DNA of 64,000 nucleotides from Candidatus Opimibacter skivensis (GCA_016722045.1 JADKGY010000001.1:1116001-1180000), one strand, 5' to 3'; positions 30,957 through 41,050 are shown, counted from the first letter of the stretch. A program made the numbers and translations. Notes: generated from the letters alone by a model not told the origin.

Positions 30957-31638
30957 CTACTTCTTCTTTTTCTTAAAATCCCCCCTCTTCCACGCCTGGA
31001 TAAATTCCTTCCATGCAAAAGCATTAAGAATCTGGGGCGTACGAATCTGGCCCACATAATAATAATTCTTGGCCTGCTGTCTGAGGTAATATGAGGTATT
31101 CTCAGGTCCGTCAGAGGGAAGATTCTGACGCAATTGAGTCATCGCTTTTTCCGAGAGATTCTCTTCCGCTATGTCCTCAAGATCTTCATGAACATCCATC
31201 GCCAGAAATTGGGAATTAAAGTAGTCCGGGTCAGGCCATGGATAAATCACAGCTTCAGGCAATAAGATCGTATCCGTAGTCAGTATCTGAAAAAGTGTAT
31301 ACCTGTCTCGGGACAAGGTATCAGGCACATGATAATATGCATCTTTAAACCCCAGGACTGAAAAGACAAGGGTCTCACCATTCCTGACGACAATAGAGAA
31401 AAATCCATTAAAATCTGTAAACGTCCCCGATGTGTACCAACAACCGCCACTACAGCATAAGGAATCCCTACAGGATTGTTATTCTCAGCAGTGATCACTT
31501 TACCCGAAATCTGGGCAACATGCACACTATCCATTCTCGACTGAGCCTTAACGGATTGCGTGGAAAAAGGCTGAAGAAAATTACAATGAGTACGCATCCT
31601 GGAAATGAGATGCTTTTACGATCCTTTAATGATGCCAT
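30957..31638 (-). CDS. Exported carboxypeptidase-regulatory-domain protein, two frameshifts
   Basis: The reading frame is rebuilt to 227 residues: start MASLKDRKSISFPG, signal helix CVLIVIFFSLF, then VAQISGKVITAENNNPVGIP, GTFTDFNGFFSIVV and VFSVLGFKDAYYHV, which is the CarboxypepD_reg-like beta sandwich seen in many Bacteroidota surface proteins. The C-half (YPWPDPDYFNSQFLAMD to a lysine-rich end) is not recognised. Two missing bases break the frame: A5 at 31564-31568 and C4 at 31425-31428; restoring one base in each gives a clean 228-codon frame. It converges on the L-domain gene with a 6-base gap. Upstream lies a 21-bp-phased repeat array. Confidence 0.7.
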
Positions 31639-31929
31639 TGGGTAAAGTTATGGATTCAATCTTCTATTAACAGCACATGCTGACAATCGCCCCGAAAGAC
31701 GTCCAACTTTAACAGCTTTTTAACCTGAAATAGTATAAGGTCATGTTTTAAGAAAATAGTGTTTTACTAAAATACAATTGTGTTTTCCTAAAACATCATG
31801 ATGTTTTCCTAAAATATCATTATGTTTTCCTTAAATATCATGATGTTTTCCTAAAACATGAATAATCCAGGTGATCAAAATAATCCTATCCATGAGGAGA
31901 ATATAATTCCTTACAGCTGATATTAGCCT
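31639..31929. other. Intergenic gap with phased array
   Basis: Upstream of the carboxypeptidase-regulatory-like gene and downstream of lon. Apart from the 21-bp array (31742-31863) no gene, hairpin or promoter is evident. Confidence 0.5.
31742..31863. promoter_or_regulatory. Array of five dyad elements at exact 21-bp spacing
   Basis: The word GTTTTCCTAAAA (variants GTTTTACTAAAA, GTTTTCCTTAAA) begins at 31761, 31782, 31803, 31824 and 31845, exactly 21 bases apart. Each unit is a dyad, ATGTTTT-CCT-AAAACAT at best, and the spacers read (C)ATCATG(A). A degenerate sixth unit starts at 31745. The array sits about 105-220 bases upstream of the start at 31638. Two more units are at 42712 and 42736, upstream of the S4 gene. 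Two helical turns per unit would place a bound protein on one DNA face. Confidence 0.65.
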
Positions 31930-34342
31930 TTAGAATGACCAAATATCAAGCGCCTGCTGCAGTACTTCCTCCATCCGGTCAACATAAGTGAATGTGACCC
32001 CCGTCAGATAGTCAGGTTTGATCTGATCCACATGACGTTTATTAGCTGTTGATAATATAATCTGCTGAATACCAGCCCGTTTTGCAGCCAATACCTTTTC
32101 CTTAATACCCCCTACCGGTAGCACTTTCCCACGCAACGTGATCTCACCCGTCATGGCAAGATGACTCTTCACCGGTTTTTTCTTAAACGCAGATGCCAGT
32201 GCTGTCAACATTGTAACCCTGGCAGAAGGCCCGTCCTTTGGTATCGCACCTTCCGGCACGTGAATATGGATATCCGTATTTTCGAATGTCGTCGCGTCGA
32301 TACCAAGACTATCACCATGAGCTTTTATAAAACTCAAAGCAGTCGTAGCCGACTCTTTCATCACATCACCAAGATTACCGGTCAGCGTAAGCTTTCCTTT
32401 TCCCGGACTCAGACTGGATTCAATAAATAATATATCTCCACCCACTTTAGTCCATGCAAGACCAATAGCCACACCACTACTATGTACCTCTGTATAAAGC
32501 GTAGTATCAATCCGATCCGGACCCAGGATGGTCGGCAATATAGTTTTAGAAATAGTAGGATTGTATTTATCCTCCATCGCCACATTCTTGGCTACATATC
32601 GCATCACAGATGCAATACGTCTGTCAAGACTTCGGACACCAGATTCACGCGTATAACTTTCGGCTATTTCGCGCAATACATCGTCCTTCAACTTCACATT
32701 ATTCGGCTTCAATCCATGCTCTTTCCGCTGACGTGGTATTAAATGTTTTTTGCAATTTCTATTTTCTCTTCAGTTGAATATCCATTGATGTTGATTATTT
32801 CCATCCTGTCAAGCAGAGCAGGTTGAATCGTCTGCAATGAATTGGCCGTTGCTATAAACATCACCTTCGACAAATCATATTCCAGCTCAAGATAATTGTC
32901 ATAGAAAGTAGAATTTTGTTCGGGGTCCAATACTTCAAGTAATGCCGAAGATGGATCTCCTCTGAAATCCTTTCCTACTTTATCGATTTCATCAAGAATA
33001 AAAACCGGATTTGATGTACCTGCTTTCTTTATCGATTGAATAATCCGGCCCGGCATCGCACCGATATACGTCTTCCGATGTCCTCTGATTTCAGATTCAT
33101 CATGAAGGCCACCAAGGGACATGCGCACGAATTTGCGCTTCAATGCTCGTGCAACAGACTTCCCTAATGAAGTTTTACCGACACCCGGAGGGCCAACAAG
33201 ACAAAGGATCGGAGCCTTCATATCTCCTTTCAGTTTCAACACAGCCAGATGCTCAAGTATTCTGTCTTTTACTTCTTCAAGACCATGATGATCTTCATCA
33301 AGTGTCTTTTTTACATTCTTGAGATCGAAATTATCATTTGTGTGATGCTCCCACGGAAGATCAAGCAGTAATTCCAGGTAATTAAGTTGCAGACTGTATT
33401 CAGCCACTTGTGGATTGATACGCTTAACTTTTGCAATTTCCTTTTCAAACGTATCCTTCACGGCCTTGCTCCACTTTTTCTTTTTACTCCTTTCGATGAG
33501 GTTGCGTATTTCAGCTTCCTGTGGATTGTGGCCTAACTCTTCCTGTATGGTTTTAATTGCTGATTGAGGAAATAATCACGTTGCTGTTTTTCAATATCAA
33601 CTCTAACTTTTGATTCGAGTTGATTTTTAATTTCAAGCATCTGCATTTCATTGTGCATCATCTTGAATACTTCCGTAGCCAGTATATCCATCTGTTCGAT
33701 CTCCAGCAACTCCTGTTTCTTTGCATTATCGATGGCAAGATTAGAAGAGATGAATCCAAGGAGATGTGTGTCGCTTTTAATATTGCGAATCATCACCACA
33801 GCTTCAGAAGGAATATTCGGAGAACGTTTTATAATTTTTTCAGCGAGTTCACGTATAGAACCGATGATGGCTTCAAATTCAAGTTTTTTAGTGGTAGGCG
33901 CATATTCTTTTTTGCTTACACGAGCTACCATAAAAGGCTCCGTAGAATCCATCTGAACGAGATTAAATCTCGAACGCCCCTGGATAATAGCCGTAATCGA
34001 ACCATCAGGCATCTTCAGGACTTTCAGAACACGGGCCACAGTTCCTATTTTGAAAAGATCTTTTTCTTCAGGATCCTCAGTGTCATCATCTTTCTGCGCA
34101 AGCACAGCTATGAGCTTGTTCGTATCATGTGCCTTACGAACAGCCTTCATGGATTTTTCCCTGCCTACCGTAATGGGTATGACAATGCCGGGAAAAAGAA
34201 TAGTATTTTTTAACGCAAGCACAGGAAGCAACTCAGGCACTTCCTCTCCATTCAGAATCTCTTCCTCATCATCAACTGAAATGATGGGCATAAATTCGTT
34301 CTCGTCATTCACATCGCTTCCAAAAATCAGGTCATCAAACAT
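31930..34342 (-). CDS. lon: ATP-dependent protease Lon, two frameshifts
   Basis: Rebuilt length 804 residues, normal for LonA. Order: LON substrate-binding N-domain (LPVLALKNTILFPGIVIPIT), coiled region, AAA+ module with Walker A GPPGVGKTSLGKS and Walker B VFILDEIDK, and the serine-lysine protease domain with IPKDGPSARVTM (catalytic Ser) and GGIKEKVLAAKRAG (catalytic Lys). Lon degrades misfolded and regulatory proteins, including antitoxins. The frame breaks at the T4 run 33551-33554 and the T6 run 32746-32751 (plus strand); one added base at each restores an uninterrupted family match (LKTIQEELG, IAKKHLIPRQ). All catalytic residues are intact, which argues for sequence error rather than a dead gene. 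Confidence 0.93.
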
Positions 34343-34817
34343 AGTCGTGGGCTAAATTCAGAATAAAGGCATTTTGCCGCTTAAAACAGGTCAATTTTCA
34401 TTCCATCCGTTTAACGCCTGCCAAGGAAGCATATTTTGTGTTTTTTTATGCCATTTAGTCAGGGAAACTGCATTTCTCTATTAGAATAACGCTAAATAAC
34501 CGATTAAGTTAAAGCTTCAGACTTCGACATTCACTGAGGACCACATCGCCAGGTAAAAAGAGGACGCAGATCAAATAACAAAAATTATGATTTGATAAGA
34601 TTAATTTTACAACTCAGTCACGGATCACCGTAACACAACATAAAAAGAAGACGCAGATCAAATAACAAAAATTAAGTTTTGATAGTGTTGAGCTGGAGGC
34701 GTAAATTTTAATTTTCCAGTTCAACTACGTTGCTGAACTAAACCATTTTGATGAAGCAGTGTAGGTCAACCTTTCTGCCCTTCTGCCTCTTATGCCTCTT
34801 CCGCCTTTACATATTCA
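34343..34817. other. Intergenic gap with a direct repeat, 475 bases
   Basis: No gene is supported. 34556-34598 and 34642-34684 are two direct copies of AAAAAGAGGACGCAGATC followed by AAATAACAAAAATTA; related copies occur at 36822-36867 and 57559-57606. 34770-34808 is a short CTTCTGCCTCTT array, followed at 34808 by an AGTGAGTAGTGAATA array that runs into the end of parE. Confidence 0.6.
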
Positions 34818-36701
34818 CTACTCACTACTCACTTCTTCAAGGCTACCCTCAATCTTCTCTGTCACATCAATTTCAAAGCGCAGATTATCAATGATAAATT
34901 CCTGGCGCTCCTGTGTATTCTTCCCCATGTAATATTCAAGGATATCATCGATGCTCGTATTGTCGAGTATCAGGACAGGTTCAAGTTTAATATTTGCTCC
35001 GATAAAAGCACCAAATTCATCAGGTGATATTTCACCTAAACCTTTAAACCTCGTGATCTCAGGTTTGCCTCTGAGTTTTTTTATGGCCTCCTGCTTTTCT
35101 TTTTCATTGTAACAATAAAATGTCTTTTGTTTATCCCGTACTCTGAAAAGCGGCGTCTCAAGAATAAACAAATGTCCTTCACGTACAAGGTCAGGAAAGA
35201 ACTGAAGGAAAAATGTCAGTAACAACAATCGAATATGCATACCATCGACATCTGCATCTGTAGCAATGACAACACGGCTGTAACGCAAATCTTCAAGTCC
35301 GTCTTCAATATTCAGCGCATGCTGCAGCAGATTTAATTCTTCATTCTGATACACCACCTTCTTTGTCAGACCATAACAATTCAATGGCTTTCCACGCAAT
35401 GAAAACACTGCTTCAGTCTGAACATTCCTTGCCTTCGTAAGTGAACCGGATGCAGAATCCCCTTCCGTAATAAATATGGTGCTCTGATCTTTAAGCTCAG
35501 CATCTACACGTGTATTGTCATTGAGATGAACCTTACAATCACGCAGTTTCTTATTGTGAAGATTTGCTGATTTGGCACGTTGATTGGCAAGCTTTTAATA
35601 CCCGCTATTTCCTTACGCTCCCTTTCTGATTGTTGAATACGTTTCAGAATTTCCTTTGCTGTCTCAGGATTCTTATGGAGATAATTATCTAATTGCTGTG
35701 TGACAAAATCATTGATAAACCCTCTGACGGTAGGCCCATCGGGTGCAATATTATTTGAACCCAATTTTGTTTTCGTCTGTGATTCAAATACAGGTTCTTC
35801 TACCCTGATGCTGATGGCGCCGATCATCGAAGCACGAATGTCTTTTGGATCAAAACTTTTATTGAAAAAATCTCTGAACGTCTTTACTACAGCTTCACGA
35901 AATGCCGTCAGATGTGTTCCTCCCTGAGTTGTATACTGTCCGTTGACAAATGAATAATATTGTTCGCCATAATGCTGTCCATGTGTCAATGCGATTTCAA
36001 TATCCTCACCTTTCAGATGAATGATTGGATAGCGCAGTTCTTCATTCGCTGTCTTACGTCCCAGTAAATCAAGCAAGCCATCTTTTGAATGAAAAATGCG
36101 GTTGTTGTATTTAATTCCTAAGGCCTGCATTGAGCCATGCATAATTCCACAATTGCTGCTCTACAAATTCATCCTGGTATTCATATCCCTTGAATATTTT
36201 TTCATCAGGTACAAATGTCAATAGCGTGCCAGTATCTTCTGTTGACTTGATGATCTTTGATTCGTTCTTTATCTCTCCCTGATGAAAAACGGCTTCTTTC
36301 GATTTGCCGTCGCGAATAGCCCGGACAAGAAAATAATCAGAGAGTGCATTGACGGCTTTCGTTCCTACTCCATTTAACCCCACTGATTTTTTGAATGCTT
36401 TGGAATCATATTTTCCACCTGTATTAATCTGTGCTACACATTCCACCACTTTTCCAAGAGGAATACCACGACCATAATCCCGGACAGAGACTTTTCCGTT
36501 TTTGATCTCCACATCGATTTGTTTGCCATGGCCCATGACATACTCATCGATCGAGTTGTCGATGATTTCTTTGAGCAGGACATAGATCCCGTCGTCTGGA
36601 GTGGACCCATCGCCTAATTTTCCAACGTACATACCCGGACGGAGACGGATGTGCTCTTTCCAATCAAGGGTTAAAATATTTGCTTCGGTATATTGGGTCA
36701 C
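34818..36701 (-). CDS. parE: DNA topoisomerase IV subunit B, two frameshifts
   Basis: Rebuilt length 627 residues, as in ParE of Bacteroidota. N-terminal GHKL ATPase: HIRLRPGMYVGKLGDG, EIIDNSIDEYVMGHG (ATP-Mg Asn), VRDYGRGIPLG, GLNGVGTKAVNALS. Transducer domain in the middle, then TOPRIM: IFITEGDSASGS, VVIATDADVDGMHIR, and RFKGLGEISPDEF near the end. With ParC it decatenates daughter chromosomes; parC is not in the window. Frame breaks: one extra base near 36118 and a missing T in the T4 run 35593-35596 (plus strand). An essential gene with complete motifs is unlikely to be truly broken. The final residues VSSE are encoded by an intergenic-type repeat. Confidence 0.92.
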
Positions 36702-36891
36702 TGGCGGCTATTTAGCATCAAATATATGATAGAAAAATTAAATGTGAGAGAGCGAGAGAGTGAGAGAGTGAGAGGTAAGAAACCATGTTCTATTGAAAAT
36801 CATCTTTCCTGGAAGATCCAAATCTTAACCAATCCTACTTTTTCTTAATAGATCTGCGTCCTCTTTTTGGAGGTTGTTTAGAACGAAAATA
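36702..36891. repeat. Intergenic repeats (GAGAGTGA array and GACGCAGATC word)
   Basis: 36742-36776 is a GAGAGCGA/GAGAGTGA octamer array like that at 44737-44795. 36822-36867 holds a 46-base stretch ending GATCTGCGTCCTCTTTTT that is nearly repeated at 57559-57606. No gene. Confidence 0.6.
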
Positions 36892-37440
36892 TTAGTCCTT
36901 ATTTGCCGTCTCTGGCAGTTCCCGGTGGAAGAAGGTCGGGAAAGCGGCACTGGCGCTATGCTGGAATCCTTTATCTGCTTTGACTGTCATGTGATAGTCA
37001 CGGACAAAATTTTTGAAGAAAGCGGCTAGTTGGTCAACAGGTACATTCCGGCTATTGGGCTTGGGGAAGAATGCCAGTTGGGATATCGTACCGTCCTGAT
37101 TGAAGTATAGATTGATCCAAAGCTTCACACCTTTAATATCAAAATTCAGGTCACCTGCATAATCTTCAATGTCCATAAGGATATTAGACCATGAGCGATA
37201 GGCCAGATCGATATCATCGTGATAAACTGAAAGGAAAGTAGCGGGGTGTTCCTTAGATAAAGCCAGATATTGATCTTCGTACTCACCGATCATAAAGACA
37301 CTGGGAGCGGAGATTACAGTCACTTCGGATTGAGCGTAAGCTTGATCCAGGAAGAAGGCGAGTGCTATGACAATCAGATACTTCAAAGTAAGGGTGCTAT
37401 TGATTAACGTACTGATTAACGCTCCGAATATATAAAACAT
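36892..37440 (-). CDS. Secreted protein of unknown function
   Basis: A 182-residue protein with an N-terminal hydrophobic signal (LKYLIVIALAFFLDQAYA, cleavage before QS; the long lead before it suggests an internal Met-free extension or a late start). The C-half (VKLWINLYFNQDGTISQLAF, then RNVPVDQLAAFFKNFV) has the strand-helix-strand pattern of TonB C-terminal-like domains, in which a partner's energy-coupling strand is replaced by a periplasmic binding fold. This likeness is weak. No conserved catalytic residues are visible and no operon partner is present. Its upstream region is the 124-bp tandem repeat. Confidence 0.5.
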   Translation of the reverse strand: MFYIFGALISTLINSTLTLKYLIVIALAFFLDQAYAQSEVTVISAPSVFMIGEYEDQYLALSKEHPATFLSVYHDDIDLAYRSWSNILMDIEDYAGDLNFDIKGVKLWINLYFNQDGTISQLAFFPKPNSRNVPVDQLAAFFKNFVRDYHMTVKADKGFQHSASAAFPTFFHRELPETANKD

Positions 37441-37459
37441 TCAGTATATCAGGGAAACT

Positions 37460-38190
37460 TTTGGTCAAAGGGTAATGGTCATGGTGGCGAGTTAAGTCAA
37501 AGGTTTCAGGATTTGGCCCCAATGACCAACCTAATGACCTAACTCGCTGCCAAGACCATATCCCAATGACCATTCAAACTTTAAGTCAAGGGTGAAGGTC
37601 TTAGCAGCGGGTTATGTCAGAGGTCTTAGGAATTAGGTCCTAATAAATAAACCCTAATGACCATACTTGCTGCTATGACCATATCCCAATGACCATTCAA
37701 ACTTTAAGTCCAAGGGTGAAGGTCTTAGCAGCGGGTTATGTCAGAGGTCTTAGGAATTAGGTCCTAATAAATAAACCCTAATGACCATACTTGCTGCTAT
37801 GACCATATCCCAATGACCATTCAAACTTTAAGTCTAAGGGTGAAGGTCTTAGCAGCGGGTTATGTCAGAGGTCTTAGAAATTAGGTCCTAATAAATAAAA
37901 CCCTAATGACCATACTCGCTGCTATGACCCTATCGCAATGACCATTCAAACTTTAAGTCTAAGGGTGAAGGTCTTAGCAGCGGGTTATGTCAGAGGTCTT
38001 AGGAATTAGGTCCTAATAAATAAACCCTAATGACCATACTCGCTGCCATGACCATATCCCAATGACCATTCAAACTTTAAGTCTAAGGGTGAAGGTCTTA
38101 GCAGCGGGTTATGTCAGAGGTCTTAGGAATTAGGTCCTAATAATAAACCCTAGTGACCATACTCGATGCCATGACCATAACCCTATGACC
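37460..38190. repeat. Tandem array of 124-bp units (VNTR)
   Basis: Five units start at 37570, 37693, 37817, 37942 and 38066 (periods 123, 124, 125, 124), each opening CCATTCAAACTTTAAG and differing by a few bases; a sixth, divergent unit precedes them from about 37460. Each unit contains an imperfect inverted repeat: GGTCTTAGCAGCGGGTTATG on the left matches the complement of CATACTTGCTGCTATGACC on the right, and ATGACC recurs. There are no unique spacers and no coding potential. It fills the divergent gap between the secreted-protein gene and the cvpA-like gene. Confidence 0.9.
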
Positions 38191-38274
38191 CTTCCAATGT
38201 TATCCTTGAATTAATATTAAATTTAACGGTCAAAGAGCTTATCGAAGTGGCCTTCTGCAAAAAATTTGCCCCTT

Positions 38275-38814
38275 ATGGCTATAGATATCATTTTAGGTCT
38301 CTTTATTATCGGTGGTTTCTGGCTTGGCTATTCAAAAGGTATTGTAGCTACTTTGTTTTCTGTGCTGGAATATATTATAGCTATGCTGATCACGCTGGGG
38401 TTTTCACCATACCTGTCAGGATTTTTAACCAGTACGTTGAAAATGGATCGAATGGTAGCACTCATTCTGAGCACTTTTGCATTTTTTATTGCCACTCTCT
38501 TTCTGATTAAATGGCTCACCAAAAAAATTGAAGCTTCTCTCAAAAGAGGCAAACTCAGCGGATCAACTAAAATAATGGGAGGCATCGTCATGCTGCTTGT
38601 CAGCGTATTTGTATACAGTGTACTGCTTTGGCTATTCAACTACTATGGCTTAATGAATGAAAAAATTAAACTGGCCAGCTTTACCTATCCTACGCTTGAA
38701 GCCATTCCCGCCACTTCGAAAACATTGATACTAGACTTAAAACCAATTTTTCAACGTTATTGGGACCTCATACAGGATTCTGTAGGTGACCACCCGACAC
38801 CAACACCGGGATAA
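38275..38814 (+). CDS. CvpA family membrane protein
   Basis: A 179-residue inner-membrane protein with four hydrophobic segments (IDIILGLFIIGGFWLGYSKG; VLEYIIAMLITLGF; ALILSTFAFFIATLFLIKWL; MLLVSVFVYSVLLWLF). The DIILGLFIIGGFWLGYSKG opening and the charged loop after the third helix match the CvpA/colicin V production family, whose members are needed for colicin V export in E. coli and for envelope homeostasis elsewhere. The ATG at 38275 is preferred over a TTG three codons earlier. The sigma factor gene follows 21 bases downstream, so they may be co-transcribed. Confidence 0.85.
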   Translation: MAIDIILGLFIIGGFWLGYSKGIVATLFSVLEYIIAMLITLGFSPYLSGFLTSTLKMDRMVALILSTFAFFIATLFLIKWLTKKIEASLKRGKLSGSTKIMGGIVMLLVSVFVYSVLLWLFNYYGLMNEKIKLASFTYPTLEAIPATSKTLILDLKPIFQRYWDLIQDSVGDHPTPTPG

Positions 38815-38835
38815 TCCAAATAGTACGCAACCGAC

Positions 38836-39423
38836 TTGGCTGACCAACTTCCATCTGATCAGGAATTAATCCAAAGTTATCGCAGCGGGAAAAACCGCGA
38901 TGCACTGGGTACACTATATCTCAGATATATGGAACTTGTATATGGTGTATGCCTGAAATATTTCAGCCAGCCTGAACTCGCGCAGGATGCAGTCATGGAC
39001 ATCTATGAACATGTGAACCGGAAGATCCCCAATCATGAAGTTGAAAATTTTCCGGCCTGGCTTTATATGGTGAGTAAGAATCATTGTCTGCAGGCATTGC
39101 GGAAAAAAAGCAATTCTTTAACAGTGTCCCTGGATGATCACATTATGCAAAATGGCCAGGAATGGCATCAGGAGGATGATACATTTGAGTTAGCTGTTTC
39201 AGAAGACCAGGAAGAACGGCTCAACGGATGTATTGAAGAACTACCGGATAAACAGAAGATGTGTATCCGGATGTTTTATTTTGAAAAAAAATCATATGCA
39301 GATATTTGTGCATTGACGCTGCTTCCGATGGATCATGTGCGATCGAATATTCAGAATGGGCGGCGGAATTTGAAAAAATGTATGCTCAGTAAACAACGAC
39401 TTGGATCAGGAAAAAACATATAA
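38836..39423 (+). CDS. ECF-type RNA polymerase sigma factor
   Basis: A 195-residue sigma-70 family protein. Region 2 spans about 20-90 (DALGTLYLRYMELVYGVCLK, AQDAVMDIYEHV, FPAWLYMVSKNHCLQ) and region 4 about 125-180 (LPDKQKMCIRMFYFEKKSYADIC, then MDHVRSNIQNGRRNLKKCM). It directs transcription of a stimulon under control of the membrane protein encoded next. The start is a TTG: an in-frame stop lies five codons upstream and the next ATG would delete region 2. Its end overlaps the next gene by 23 bases. Confidence 0.9.
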   Translation: MADQLPSDQELIQSYRSGKNRDALGTLYLRYMELVYGVCLKYFSQPELAQDAVMDIYEHVNRKIPNHEVENFPAWLYMVSKNHCLQALRKKSNSLTVSLDDHIMQNGQEWHQEDDTFELAVSEDQEERLNGCIEELPDKQKMCIRMFYFEKKSYADICALTLLPMDHVRSNIQNGRRNLKKCMLSKQRLGSGKNI

Positions 39424-39847
39424 GTGGATACAGGATCGGATTCGTGATCTTCATGCAGGCACATTGACTGCAGAGGATCGCCTGCGCATGGAAGAACTGG
39501 CGAAGACTGATCCCTTTGTGCAGGATGCGATGGAAGGATATCAGGCCAATCCGGATCATGATCATTCTGTACTGCTTAAAGTGATTGCAGGCCGGATCCA
39601 GCGCAAGAATGAATCGAGACGGCCGAAAATATTACCGTTGTCAAAAGGTTGGGTTATACCTGCGGTAGCTGCTTCATTAGTATTGATACTGGCCACATGG
39701 GCGGTGATGTTTTATATAGAAAAACAAGGGGATGCTGTTTTTGTCGCTGCCGAACGGAAAGGAAGCACTTCAATTGAACATTCTACAGAAGTCAATTTGT
39801 CGGAGGCTGATAGTCTGACTGATGATATTTCTTCTTCGTTGAAATGA
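39401..39847 (+). CDS. Anti-sigma factor-like membrane protein
   Basis: A 148-residue protein. Residues 1-70 form a cytosolic helical domain (YKWIQDRIRDLHAGTLTAED, LAKTDPFVQDAMEGYQ) of the kind that binds ECF sigma factors in Bacteroidota; residues 82-105 are one transmembrane helix (WVIPAVAASLVLILATWAVMF), and the rest is periplasmic. It starts with TTG inside the sigma gene, which suggests translational coupling. It stops in an ATGA overlap with the next frame; a single missing A there (AAA for AAAA at about 39842) would join both into one 374-residue protein, the more common layout. Confidence 0.75.
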   Translation: MDQEKTYKWIQDRIRDLHAGTLTAEDRLRMEELAKTDPFVQDAMEGYQANPDHDHSVLLKVIAGRIQRKNESRRPKILPLSKGWVIPAVAASLVLILATWAVMFYIEKQGDAVFVAAERKGSTSIEHSTEVNLSEADSLTDDISSSLK

Positions 39848-40524
39848 GTGCAGATAAATCAATGGGTGCAGGGGCGACGGAATTTAGTTTTAATTCAAAA
39901 AAAGATGAAGGCTATTATGCTAATCAGATGAATCCGGATCTGATGAAAATGCGGGTTGCAGGAAAGGTGGTAGATGAAATCACCGGAGAACCCATACTAT
40001 TTGCTCCCATTAATATAGCCAATACAAATCTGTTTGAATTAACTGATATCGATGGTAACTTTAATTTTTATATTCCTGAACCGACCGCAGAAATCGTAGT
40101 AGAGTATACTGGTTATTTTTCTACTTCAAGCATTGTTCAACAAGGGCAGATCGATAAAGTTATTGTTCTCCACGAAGGAAGTACTATACCTGATCCTAGG
40201 TCTGAAATCGAATTGAACAAAATTAGTTTGGAATCCAAACATGCTCATTTCTTGAAAGTTGATACTGAAGATTTTCGACAATATCTTAACAATAATTCCA
40301 TTTATCCACTTGCGACTACTTATGATCCTGTAGGCAAAATGGTAAAGCTTGAATTTATTATTAATAAAAAACAAATGTTAGATCACATTAAAGTATTAAA
40401 GTCATCGGGGGGAAAACAATATGAAGAAGAAGCTATTCGTCTTTTGAAATCAGGGCCATCCTGGCGTTGTGAGGATGCACTGAATTTTCCGTGCACAAGG
40501 GAATTTACGATTTACTTTAAATGA
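39844..40524 (+). CDS. Periplasmic CPR/TonB-C domain protein, probable anti-sigma extension
   Basis: A 226-residue frame with a carboxypeptidase-regulatory-like domain (MRVAGKVVDEITGEPILFAP, IDGNFNFYIP; about 38-110) and a TonB C-terminal-like domain (LATTYDPVGKMVKLEFIINK, EEEAIRLLKSGPSWR; about 150-226). It has no signal peptide of its own (MSADKSMGAGATEF), so export needs the transmembrane helix of the preceding frame; this favours a single protein split by a base deletion. In that case the sensor domain would sit in the periplasm and control the sigma factor. As it stands, it would be an unexported cytosolic protein. Confidence 0.65.
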   Translation: MSADKSMGAGATEFSFNSKKDEGYYANQMNPDLMKMRVAGKVVDEITGEPILFAPINIANTNLFELTDIDGNFNFYIPEPTAEIVVEYTGYFSTSSIVQQGQIDKVIVLHEGSTIPDPRSEIELNKISLESKHAHFLKVDTEDFRQYLNNNSIYPLATTYDPVGKMVKLEFIINKKQMLDHIKVLKSSGGKQYEEEAIRLLKSGPSWRCEDALNFPCTREFTIYFK

Positions 40525-40541
40525 AAAAACAATTTCGTTAC

Positions 40542-40710
40542 GCAAATCTGAAATTTGCTGACGCACAAACGTAGGTGCAACCTACGCTTAACAATTCGTT
40601 TTATTTTTTAGAAAATGCATAATATTTGATACAAACTTCGTTTGCATCAAATAGCAACCGTGGAATTTACTGCGCCTGATTTCGCGTAAGCAAACTTGAA
40701 GATTTGCGAA
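40542..40710. repeat. Composite palindromic element, copy 2
   Basis: Same layout as 2577-2760: GCAAATCTGAAATTTGC at 40542-40558, GACGCACAA, a stem CGTAGGT-GCA-ACCTACG at 40570-40586, CTTAAC, and a third stem TTTGATACAAAC-TTC-GTTTGCATCAAA at 40625-40651. Stem sequences differ from copy 1 but stay self-complementary, which suggests that structure is conserved. It lies between two convergent genes. Confidence 0.7.
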
Positions 40711-40806
40711 ATGAAAGCTTTTTTATGCAAAATGCCTTTTTGCGTTTCTTTTTTACGACTTATCCTGATCTTGAAATTTAAAAACTTGATCAAATGCACG
40801 TTCTCC

Positions 40807-41043
40807 TCAATATCTATCTTCCAAAACATTTTCAACTTTCGCCAGTCCAGGACCTTTCCAACACCACTCAATAAACAAATTAATATTGTCCATATCACCC
40901 TGGACGATGGCACCTACAGAACCATCAGGGTTGTTCCAAATCTTTCCTTTAAGTCCGATTAATAGTGCTTCATCTTTTGCAGAAGCCCGAAACCAAACAC
41001 CCTGCACTTTACCGGTGATCTGAATTTTTACCGTTCTGTCCAT
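40807..41043 (-). CDS. acyP: Acylphosphatase
   Basis: A 78-residue enzyme that hydrolyses acyl phosphates such as 1,3-bisphosphoglycerate or carbamoyl phosphate. The family core is plain: VKIQITGKVQGVWFRASAKDE (catalytic Arg in VQGV-FR), LKGKIWNNPDGSVGAIVQGD (catalytic Asn in the W-NN-DGSV motif), and the C-terminal beta strand. Start MDRTVKIQ at 41043 falls just after the stop of the upstream dehydrogenase; an ATG at 41064 overlaps it. The two genes form a likely transcription unit. Confidence 0.93.
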   Translation of the reverse strand: MDRTVKIQITGKVQGVWFRASAKDEALLIGLKGKIWNNPDGSVGAIVQGDMDNINLFIEWCWKGPGLAKVENVLEDRY

Positions 41044-41050
41044 TTCATGA

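Noticed and set aside
31930..34342. Lon as a decayed pseudogene
   Set aside because: All three domains and catalytic residues are present and both breaks are one-base losses in homopolymers, so sequence error is the simpler explanation.
37460..38190. CRISPR array
   Set aside because: The whole 124-bp unit repeats, there are no unique spacers of constant length, and no cas genes are present.
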